In this document: positions 1 through 5,192 of the stretch, piece after piece
Numbering within the stretch: position 1 is the stretch's first letter
How the letters are laid out: every line of letters begins with the position of its first letter
Source of the DNA: Paracoccaceae bacterium
GTDB taxonomy: Bacteria; Pseudomonadota; Alphaproteobacteria; Rhodobacterales; Rhodobacteraceae
DNA: 5,192 nucleotides
Direction of reading: 5' to 3'
Assembly (NCBI GenBank): GCA_007129775.1
Contig: SKUV01000026.1
Span: forward strand, 1-5,192
The notes under the pieces: model-generated
Database searches by the model: none
Seen by the model: the letters and a program-made list of their open reading frames with translations, nothing else
Told to the model about the DNA's origin: nothing
Position numbers and translations under genes: made by a program

Positions 1-478
1 GCTGGAGGCGATGGCTGAGGCGGCGCGCGCCTCGGGCCGGGCCCCGCGCCTTGCCGGCCAGCCACTGACCGGCGATGTGGCCGATGCGGCGGCGGCCGTC
101 ATCGCGGCCGGATCGGGGGACGGGCCGGGCCTGTGGCTCTTTGGCGGCGAGACCACGGTCGCGCTGCGCGGCGCGGGGCTGGGGGGGCGCAATCAGGAAC
201 TGGCGCTACGGGTGGCCCTGCAGGCCGAAGACGCCGGCTGGCAGGCCCCATGGACCTTTCTGTCTGGCGGCACCGACGGGCGCGACGGGCCGACCGACGC
301 CGCCGGCGGGCTCGTCGATCACGGAACGCTGGCGCGGATGCGCGCAGCAGGGGTGAGCCCCGAGCGCGCGCTGGCCGAGAACGACAGCAACCGCGCCCTC
401 GCTGCATCGGGCGACCTGCTGCTGACCGGTGCGACGGGCACCAATGTGGCCGATCTTCAGGTGCTGATCCGGGGATAG
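1..478 (+). CDS. gckA: Glycerate 2-kinase (MOFRL family), C-terminal part, 5' end cut by window
   Basis: This is the last 158 codons of a protein whose family is usually a little over 400 residues; the reading frame is open from base 2 and stops with TAG at 476-478. The family phosphorylates D-glycerate to 2-phosphoglycerate in the cytoplasm, feeding glycolysis or serine/glyoxylate routes; homologues are often labelled TtuD or hydroxypyruvate reductase for historical reasons. The visible part is the MOFRL domain: GGETTV (about residues 48-53 of the fragment), the glycine-rich GLGGRNQE loop just after it, SGGTDGRDGPTDAAGG in the middle, and ND...TGTNVADL near the C terminus. These conserved loops make the family call firm. 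The ATG at 11 is internal, not the start. The N-terminal nucleotide-binding domain lies outside the window, so intactness and operon partners cannot be judged. The gene converges on proS. The exact symbol (gckA versus ttuD) is less certain than the family. Confidence 0.92.
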   Translation, partial: LEAMAEAARASGRAPRLAGQPLTGDVADAAAAVIAAGSGDGPGLWLFGGETTVALRGAGLGGRNQELALRVALQAEDAGWQAPWTFLSGGTDGRDGPTDAAGGLVDHGTLARMRAAGVSPERALAENDSNRALAASGDLLLTGATGTNVADLQVLIRG

Positions 479-481
479 GGC

Positions 482-512
482 AGTGTTGCCGCAACGCTCG
501 GCCCGGCGGCCG
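482..512 (+). terminator. Candidate hairpins just downstream of glycerate kinase
   Basis: Four bases after the TAG stop, bases 482-488 (agtgttg) pair with 492-498 (caacgct) around a 3-base loop, giving a 7-bp stem with one G-U pair. A second small hairpin follows at once: 499-503 (cggcc) with 508-512 (ggccg) around a 4-base loop. The position fits transcription termination of the glycerate kinase gene, but no T-run follows, so it is not a canonical intrinsic terminator. In DNA this GC-rich short stems also arise by chance. Confidence 0.3.
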
Positions 513-591
513 GTGGACCAGCGGTTACGGGACAGCCCGCGCCATTGCGGCATGAGGGCAGCTCTTGCGACGCTCACTGGGCGCGCGGGAA

Positions 592-621
592 GTGCGCCGG
601 GCAAGCCAGAGATGCCCGCAC
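592..621 (-). terminator. Candidate hairpin downstream of proS
   Basis: On the proS side of the convergent gap, 598-603 (cgggca) pairs perfectly with 613-618 (tgcccg) around a 9-base loop. The stem can extend by three more pairs (592-594 with 619-621) across a 3-base bulge. It begins five bases beyond the proS stop in the direction of proS transcription. Only two T residues follow on the minus strand, so it may be a weak or Rho-assisted terminator, or chance pairing in GC-rich DNA. Confidence 0.33.
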
Positions 622-625
622 GGCC

Positions 626-1963
626 TCAGCCCGGCGCGTAGATCGCTGCGACGCGGTCCACCGCGGCGGCGGGTGTCATCTCTTCGCTCTCGCCGGTGCG
701 GCGGCAGGTCAGTTCCACCATGCCCTTGGCGAGCCCGCGCGGCCCCACCGTAATCCGCCACGGCAGGCCGATCAGGTCCATCGTGGCGAACTTTCCGCCC
801 GCGCGTTCCTCACGGTCGTCGTAAAGCGGCTCCAGCTCCTTTCCCTGCAAGCCGGAATAAAGCTCCGCACAGGCGGCATCGGTGGCCGCATCGCCTTGCT
901 TGAGGTTGACGATCCCCACGGGAAACGGCGTCACCCCTTCGGGCCAGATGATACCGCGCTCGTCATGGCTGGCCTCGATGATCGCCCCGGCCAGCCGCGA
1001 CACGCCGATCCCGTGGCTGCCCATATGCACCGGGACGCGGTTGCCTTGGGGAGTAACCACGGTTGCGCCCATAGGCTCGGAATACTTGGTGCCGAAATAG
1101 AAAATCTGGCCGACCTCGATGCCACGGCCACTGCGGCGCCGGTCTTCGGGCACCTTGGTGAAGGCGGCTTCGTCATGGGTTTCATCGGTCCGGGCATAAA
1201 GGCTGGTGAATTCGGAACAGATCGCCGCAACCTCCGCGCGATCATCGTAATCGACCTGCCGCACGCCCAGTTTCAGATCCGTGACCGCGGCATCGTAGTA
1301 GACCTCCGACTCGCCGGTGCTCGCCAGAACCAGAAACTCGTGCGTGTCATCCCCGCCGATCGGGCCGCTGTCGGCGCGCATGGGGATCGCCGTCAGCCCC
1401 ATCCGTTCATAGGTCCGCAGATAGGCGACCATATGGCGGTTGTAGGCATGCAGCGCGGCCTCGCGGTCGAGATCGAAGTTGTAGCCGTCCTTCATGAGGA
1501 ATTCCCGCCCCCGCATCACGCCGAAGCGCGGGCGGATCTCGTCGCGGAACTTCCACTGGATGTGGTAGAGCGTCAACGGAAGGTCGCGGTAACTGCCCAC
1601 ATGGGTGCGGAAGATGTCGGTGATCATCTCCTCGTTGGTCGGACCGTAGAGCAGATCGCGCTTGTGGCGGTCGGTGATGCGCAGCATCTCCTCGCCGTAA
1701 TCGTCGTAGCGCCCGCTTTCGCGCCAAAGGTCCGCGGGCTGCAGCGTGGGCATGAGCATCGCGATATGGCCCGCGCGGGCCTGTTCCTGATGCACCACCT
1801 CCTCGATCCGGCGCAGCACACGGTAGCCCAGCGGCAGCCACGAATAGATGCCCGCCGCCTGCTGGCGGATCATGCCGGCGCGCAGCATCAGCCGGTGGCT
1901 GACGATCTGGGCATCGGCCGGGGTTTCCTTGAGAACGGGCAGGAAATAGCGGGACAGACGCAT
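626..1963 (-). CDS. proS: Prolyl-tRNA synthetase, short form without the editing insertion
   Basis: A 445-residue class II aminoacyl-tRNA synthetase that charges tRNA-Pro with proline in the cytoplasm. The N terminus (MRLSRYFLPVLKETP) is typical of bacterial ProRS. Visible signatures are the motif 1 region WLPLGYRVLRRIEE (42-55), the TxE loop GPTNEE (107-112), motif 2 FRDEIRPRFGVMRGREF (139-155), and motif 3 GSHGIGVSRL (315-324). The C-terminal anticodon-binding domain starts near 348 and includes YDDREERAGGKF (381-392). E. coli-type ProRS is about 570 residues, with an editing domain of roughly 180 residues between motifs 2 and 3; here that span holds only a short linker, as in the alphaproteobacterial short type. 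The start at 1963 is supported by AAGGAAG seven bases upstream. The open frame continues far upstream, but that part has no ProRS homology and lies antisense to the M16 gene. The gene is convergent with glycerate kinase and divergent from the M16 pair. Confidence 0.97.
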   Translation of the reverse strand: MRLSRYFLPVLKETPADAQIVSHRLMLRAGMIRQQAAGIYSWLPLGYRVLRRIEEVVHQEQARAGHIAMLMPTLQPADLWRESGRYDDYGEEMLRITDRHKRDLLYGPTNEEMITDIFRTHVGSYRDLPLTLYHIQWKFRDEIRPRFGVMRGREFLMKDGYNFDLDREAALHAYNRHMVAYLRTYERMGLTAIPMRADSGPIGGDDTHEFLVLASTGESEVYYDAAVTDLKLGVRQVDYDDRAEVAAICSEFTSLYARTDETHDEAAFTKVPEDRRRSGRGIEVGQIFYFGTKYSEPMGATVVTPQGNRVPVHMGSHGIGVSRLAGAIIEASHDERGIIWPEGVTPFPVGIVNLKQGDAATDAACAELYSGLQGKELEPLYDDREERAGGKFATMDLIGLPWRITVGPRGLAKGMVELTCRRTGESEEMTPAAAVDRVAAIYAPG

Positions 1964-1970
1964 AGGGGCA

Positions 1971-1977
1971 CTTCCTT
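1971..1977 (-). promoter_or_regulatory. Ribosome binding site of proS
   Basis: The minus strand reads AAGGAAG here, seven bases before the ATG at 1963-1961. It decides the proS start, because the frame stays open for more than 1.6 kb further upstream and length alone gives no clue. Confidence 0.75.
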
Positions 1978-2003
1978 GGACGCGGGAACGCGGTTCGGCC
2001 CTG

Positions 2004-2032
2004 TTCCTAGGCCAGCCCCGCGGCGCAGGCAA
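2004..2032 (-). promoter_or_regulatory. Candidate sigma-70-type promoter for proS
   Basis: On the minus strand, TTGCCT (2032-2027) is followed after exactly 17 bases by TAGGAA (2009-2004). The -35 match is good and the -10 match is poor (T, A and A conserved). Transcription would start near 1997 and leave a leader of about 34 bases before the proS ATG. Position and spacing are right, but the weak -10 box makes this an inference. Confidence 0.38.
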
Positions 2033-2076
2033 GGGCCGGGCGGATGCGTGCCGGCGGGGCCGCTGACCGCTCACAT

Positions 2077-2097
2077 CCCCGTTGACGGGGCTTGAAC
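2077..2097 (+). promoter_or_regulatory. Divergent-region hairpin and -35-like elements upstream of the M16 genes
   Basis: Within the proS/M16 divergent gap (1964-2155), 2077-2081 (ccccg) and 2086-2090 (cgggg) form a perfect 5-bp inverted repeat around TTGA. Two -35-like hexamers overlap or follow it: TTGACG (2082-2087) and TTGAAC (2092-2097). The second has a weak -10-like TCTTGT at 2115-2120 after 17 bases. One of these could start the M16 transcript, and the inverted repeat could be a regulator site, but no -10 box is convincing. Confidence 0.25.
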
Positions 2098-2144
2098 GCC
2101 CGGACTGCGCGGTTTCTTGTGGACCAAAGTTCATGCCACCCCAC

Positions 2145-2149
2145 GGAGG
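2145..2149 (+). promoter_or_regulatory. Ribosome binding site that fixes the first M16 start
   Basis: A perfect GGAGG lies six bases before the ATG at 2156. It favours that start over an upstream in-frame TTG at 2117, which has no Shine-Dalgarno sequence near it and would place a 13-residue charged extension in front of the signal peptide. Confidence 0.8.
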
Positions 2150-2155
2150 TTCGCG

Positions 2156-3553
2156 ATGCGACGCTTGATCGCGCTGGCGCTGTGCCTGACCCTGCTGCCG
2201 TTGTCGGCGCTGCGCGCTGCCGAGATTACCGAATTCACCCTTGAAAACGGCCTTCATGCCGTGGTGATCGAGGATATGCGCAGCCCCGCGGTGACCCATA
2301 TGATGTGGTATCGCGTCGGCGCCGCCGACGAGCCGCCGGGCAAGTCGGGCATCGCGCATTTTCTGGAACATCTGATGTTCAAGGGCACGCATACCCGCGA
2401 TCCGGGCGAGTTCTCGGCCGTGGTGGAGGCCAATGGCGGGCGCGACAATGCCTTCACCTCGTGGGATTACACGGGGTATTTCCAACGCGTCGCCGCCGAC
2501 CGGCTGGGCCTGATGATGGAGTTGGAGGCCGACCGTATGGCCAACCTGTCCTTCACCGAGGCCGAATGGCTGCCCGAACGCGACGTGATCCTCGAAGAAC
2601 GCAGCCAGGTTCTGGAAAGCCGCCCGGGCGCCGTGCTGAACGAGGCAATGCGCGCCGCGCAATTCGTCAACCATGGCTACGGCATCCCGATCATTGGCTG
2701 GCGCCACGAGATGGAAGGCCTGACCGGCGAGGATGCGATGGACTTCTACGCCCGCCACTACGGCCCCAACAACGCTATCCTGATCGTCGCCGGCGGAGCG
2801 AGCGCCGAAGAGGTCCGCGCGCTGGCCGATGAGCATTACGGCCCGATCCCACCCAATCCCGCCATCACCCCCCGCGCGCGTACCGCAGAGCCGCCGCAAC
2901 TGGCCGAGCGCCGGATCATGCGCGAGGATGGCCGTGTGGCCCAGCCCTATGTTTTGCGCAGCTATCTCGCGCCGAGGCGTCGTTCTGGCGATCAGGCCGA
3001 GGCCGCGGCGCTGGCGGTGCTGGCCGAACTGCTGGGCGGCTCCGACCGGACCTCGTTCATGGCCGAACGGCTGGTGCTGGCCGAGGATGCGCCGGCACTG
3101 TCGGCCGGGGCGTGGTATTCCGGGCTCGCGCTCGACTATGGCTCCTTCGGGGTGTCGATCGTGCCGGCCGAAGGCGTCAGCCTGACCGAAGCCGAGGCAG
3201 CGCTCGATGAAACGATCGCGGCCTTCATTGCCGAGGGCCCCGATCCGGCGCAGTTCGAAACCGTGCAGATGCGCATCCGCGCTTCCGAGATTTACGCGCT
3301 CGACAACCTTCAGGGGCTGGCCCGGCGCTATGGCGCGGCGCTCACCTCGGGGCTGACGGTGCAGGATGTGCAGGACTGGCCCGACCTGCTCATGGCGGTA
3401 ACGCCCGAGGATGTGCAGGCCGCCGCCGAAGCCGTCTTCGACCGCAACGCCGCCGTCACCGGCTGGCTCATGGGCCCCGACGGCGAAACCGCCGGCGCGG
3501 CGCGCCCGGGGGCCGCCGTCATCGACCGCCCGCTCGAAGAGGTGTCGCAATGA
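2156..3553 (+). CDS. Secreted M16 family zinc metallopeptidase, catalytic partner
   Basis: A 465-residue M16B (insulinase/processing-peptidase-like) protein, the usual size for the family. Residues 1-21 are a signal peptide: MRR, a hydrophobic run, then LRA with likely cleavage before Ala22, so the enzyme should act in the periplasm. The inverted zinc motif HFLEH is at 68-72 (His68, catalytic Glu71, His72) inside the familiar GIAHFLEHLMFKGT block. The third ligand is most likely Glu148 in ERDVILEERSQV, 76 residues after His72, the spacing seen in processing peptidases. The second M16 domain starts around residue 250. Its segment LLGGSDRTSFMAERL aligns with the usual GGG..SRLF..VR block, but the Arg and Tyr of the substrate-binding R/Y pair are not recognisable. 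The stop overlaps the next ATG by four bases (ATGA), implying translational coupling to the inactive partner. The natural substrate is unknown; periplasmic peptides or misfolded fragments are plausible. Confidence 0.94.
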   Translation: MRRLIALALCLTLLPLSALRAAEITEFTLENGLHAVVIEDMRSPAVTHMMWYRVGAADEPPGKSGIAHFLEHLMFKGTHTRDPGEFSAVVEANGGRDNAFTSWDYTGYFQRVAADRLGLMMELEADRMANLSFTEAEWLPERDVILEERSQVLESRPGAVLNEAMRAAQFVNHGYGIPIIGWRHEMEGLTGEDAMDFYARHYGPNNAILIVAGGASAEEVRALADEHYGPIPPNPAITPRARTAEPPQLAERRIMREDGRVAQPYVLRSYLAPRRRSGDQAEAAALAVLAELLGGSDRTSFMAERLVLAEDAPALSAGAWYSGLALDYGSFGVSIVPAEGVSLTEAEAALDETIAAFIAEGPDPAQFETVQMRIRASEIYALDNLQGLARRYGAALTSGLTVQDVQDWPDLLMAVTPEDVQAAAEAVFDRNAAVTGWLMGPDGETAGAARPGAAVIDRPLEEVSQ

Positions 3554-4866
3554 TCCGTCTTGCCCTTTCGCTGACCCTTGCCCTGCTGGCCGCCGCACCG
3601 CTGCGCGCCCAGATCACGGTGCAGGAAATCACCTCGCCCGGCGGCATCGACGCTTGGCTGGTGGAAGAACCGGCGATCCCATTCGTGGCGCTGGAACTGC
3701 GCTTTCTCGGCGGCACCAGCCTCGATACGCCCGAACGCGCCGGCGCAACCGACATGATGGCGACCCTTCTCGCCGAGGGCGCGGGCGAACTGGACAGCCG
3801 CGCCTTCGCCGCCGCAACCGAGGCGCTGGCCACCGGCTTTCGCTTTTCTGCCGGGCGGGACATGCTGTCGGTCTCGGCCACGATGCTGACCGAGAACCGC
3901 GACGAGGCTGCGGCGCTTCTGCGCAGCGCGCTGGCCGAACCTCGCTTCGATGCCGACGCGCTGGAGCGTGTCCGCGCGCGCGCGATTTCGGGCGCGCGGT
4001 CGGACCTGCGCAACCCCAGCAGCATCGCGGGCCGCACATTTGCCGAAATGGCCTGGGGCGATCATCCCTATAGCCAGCCTGCCTCCGGCACCGAAGAAAC
4101 GCTCGCCGCGCTGACCCGCGACGATCTGCTGGCGGCCCATGCCGGCGCCTTTGCACGTGACCGGCTGTTCGTGGCGGCCGTGGGCGATATCACCGAGGCC
4201 GAACTCGGGGCCCTGCTGGACGATCTGCTGGGCTGGCTGCCCGAAACCGGTGCTGACCTGCCCGAACGGGCAACGGCGCAATTGAGCGGCGGCGTGACGG
4301 TGGTACCCTTCGACGGGCCGCAATCCATGGTGATCTTCGGCCAGCCCGGCCTGCCACGCGACGATGACGATTTCATCGCCGCCTTCGTGCTGAACGAGGC
4401 CGTGGGCGGCGGGCGCTTCGGCACGCGTCTGATGCGCGAGGTGCGCCAGCGCCGCGGGCTGACCTATGGCATCGGCACCGGGCTCGCCTCGGGTCGGTTC
4501 GGCGATACGGTGCAGGGTGGCTTTTCCACCGACAACAGCCGCGCGGCCGAGGCCATAGAGGTGGTCCGCGCGGAATGGGCGCAGGTCGCCTCGGAAGGGC
4601 TGAGCGCCGACGAACTCGAAGCGATCCAGACCTACCTGACTGGTGCCTATCCGCTGCGTTTCGACGGCAATGCCAATATCGCGCAGATCCTTGTGGGCAT
4701 GCAGGTACAGGGCATGCCTGCGGATTACATCGCCGAGCGAAATGACCTGATCCGCGCCGTCAGTCTGGAGGATATTCAGGCCATCGCCGCGCGCTTGCTG
4801 GACCCCGAGGCGCTGCATTTCGTCGTCGTGGGCCGGCCCGAGGGGCTGGAGACCACCACCAACTGA
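3550..4866 (+). CDS. Secreted M16 family protein lacking zinc ligands, probable non-catalytic partner
   Basis: A 438-residue M16 protein with its own signal peptide (residues 1-20, ending PLRA before Gln21), so it is also predicted to be periplasmic. The block matching GIAHFLEHLM reads GATDMMATLL (65-74): the two zinc histidines and the catalytic glutamate are replaced by Asp68, Thr72 and Ala71. No glutamate sits at the third-ligand position, where Ile146 aligns. The C-terminal domain keeps the substrate-binding signature GGGRFGTRLMREVRQRRGLTY: Arg299 and Tyr306 have the seven-residue spacing of the insulysin R/Y pair. It therefore probably cannot cut alone and supplies substrate binding to the upstream protein. 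Its ATG overlaps the upstream stop, and a GAAGAGG ribosome binding site lies at 3536-3542. Family membership is certain; heterodimer formation is inferred from coupling, matching export signals and complementary residues. Confidence 0.93.
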   Translation: MIRLALSLTLALLAAAPLRAQITVQEITSPGGIDAWLVEEPAIPFVALELRFLGGTSLDTPERAGATDMMATLLAEGAGELDSRAFAAATEALATGFRFSAGRDMLSVSATMLTENRDEAAALLRSALAEPRFDADALERVRARAISGARSDLRNPSSIAGRTFAEMAWGDHPYSQPASGTEETLAALTRDDLLAAHAGAFARDRLFVAAVGDITEAELGALLDDLLGWLPETGADLPERATAQLSGGVTVVPFDGPQSMVIFGQPGLPRDDDDFIAAFVLNEAVGGGRFGTRLMREVRQRRGLTYGIGTGLASGRFGDTVQGGFSTDNSRAAEAIEVVRAEWAQVASEGLSADELEAIQTYLTGAYPLRFDGNANIAQILVGMQVQGMPADYIAERNDLIRAVSLEDIQAIAARLLDPEALHFVVVGRPEGLETTTN

Positions 4867-4893
4867 CGCTTGGCCAGGCGCCGCGCTCATGCT

Positions 4894-4898
4894 AGGGA
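4894..4898 (+). promoter_or_regulatory. Ribosome binding site favouring the first mutL ATG
   Basis: AGGGA sits seven bases before the ATG at 4906. The alternative in-frame ATG at 4927 has no purine-rich stretch at a suitable distance. The gap 4867-4905 shows no terminator or promoter, so mutL may be read through from the M16 genes. Confidence 0.5.
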
Positions 4899-4905
4899 TA
4901 GTGGC

Positions 4906-5192
4906 ATGAACATCGCCACCCCCAACATGGGCGCCCACCCCCCGCGCATCCGGCAACTGGACGAGGCCGCGATCAACCGAATCGCCGCCGGCGAGGTGGT
5001 GGAGAGGCCGGCCTCCGCCGTGAAGGAACTGCTGGAAAACGCGCTCGACGCCGGCGCGCGGCGGGTGGATCTGGCTTATGCCGATGGCGGCAAGACGCTG
5101 ATCCGGATCAGCGATGACGGCCATGGCATCGCCGAGTCCGACCTGCCGATGGCGCTTGCGCGCCATGCCACCTCCAAGATCGACGGCTCCGA
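4906..5192 (+). CDS. mutL: DNA mismatch repair protein MutL, N-terminal part, 3' end cut by window
   Basis: The first 95 codons of MutL, the GHKL-type ATPase that links MutS mismatch recognition to strand removal. The sequence contains the diagnostic block IAAGEVVERPASAVKELLEN (26-45), with the expected catalytic Glu41 and magnesium-binding Asn45. It continues with DAGA, then SDDGHGI (69-75) with the adenine-contacting Asp70, and RHATSKI (86-92). By alignment these match E. coli Glu29, Asn33 and Asp58, offset by 12 residues because of a short N-terminal extension. The start at 4906 is preferred because AGGGA lies seven bases upstream; the ATG at 4927 would shorten the protein by seven residues. 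The C-terminal dimerisation domain lies outside the window, so presence of the endonuclease motif typical of non-E. coli MutL cannot be checked. The gene begins 39 bases after the M16 pair, in the same direction. Confidence 0.97.
   Translation, partial: MNIATPNMGAHPPRIRQLDEAAINRIAAGEVVERPASAVKELLENALDAGARRVDLAYADGGKTLIRISDDGHGIAESDLPMALARHATSKIDGS

Noticed and set aside
545..2095. A 516-residue open frame on the + strand opposite proS.
   Set aside because: It is the antisense shadow of a well-conserved ProRS, has no recognisable domain and no good ribosome binding site was seen.
2117..2155. An upstream in-frame TTG start for the first M16 gene, adding 13 residues.
   Set aside because: The extension would sit in front of an otherwise normal signal peptide, while GGAGG is ideally placed for the ATG at 2156.
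1964..3598. An open frame on the minus strand runs continuously from proS back to 3598, which would make a 990-residue protein with a long N-terminal extension.
   Set aside because: The extension is antisense to the first M16 gene, is rich in Arg, Gly, His and Gln with no domain pattern, and the ProRS start at 1963 has its own ribosome binding site. It is a GC-rich shadow.
4695..4717. Two copies of gggcatgc spaced 15 bases start to start.
   Set aside because: They lie in frame inside the second M16 gene and encode the two Gly-Met pairs of GMQVQGM; a short coding coincidence rather than a regulatory repeat.
3328..5166. A 612-residue open frame on the minus strand opposite the second M16 gene and mutL.
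   Set aside because: It crosses two clearly coding genes in antisense and has low-complexity Arg/Gly/Gln/His composition, as expected from GC-rich codon mirroring.

Overview
The window is high-GC, tightly packed DNA whose genes look like an alphaproteobacterial chromosome, most likely Rhodobacterales (Rhodobacter/Paracoccus-like). The inference rests on the GC-rich third codon positions, the short editing-domain-less prolyl-tRNA synthetase, and a pair of secreted M16 peptidase genes directly ahead of mutL, an arrangement I recall from that order. No mobile element, CRISPR array, tRNA or rRNA is visible.

Layout. Bases 1-478 (+) are the C-terminal third of a MOFRL-type glycerate 2-kinase, cut by the left edge. 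It converges on proS, which runs on the minus strand from 1963 to 626; the 147-base gap holds small GC-rich hairpins that could end transcription from both sides. Bases 1964-2155 form a divergent promoter region. From there a + strand unit starts: a signal-peptide-bearing M16 peptidase with an intact zinc site (2156-3553), a second secreted M16 protein overlapping it by four bases (3550-4866), and, 39 bases on, the start of mutL (4906 to the right edge, 95 codons seen).

Functionally the window is mostly housekeeping: central carbon (glycerate phosphorylation), translation (tRNA-Pro charging), periplasmic proteolysis and DNA mismatch repair. The most informative feature is the M16 pair. The first protein carries the HxxEH zinc motif but no recognisable C-terminal R/Y pair. 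The second has D, A and T at the three HxxEH positions but has the R/Y pair. They probably form one periplasmic heterodimeric protease with one composite active site, as known for other bacterial M16B pairs. I see no clearly undescribed system here; the very long open frames antisense to proS and the M16 genes are best explained as GC-rich shadows.
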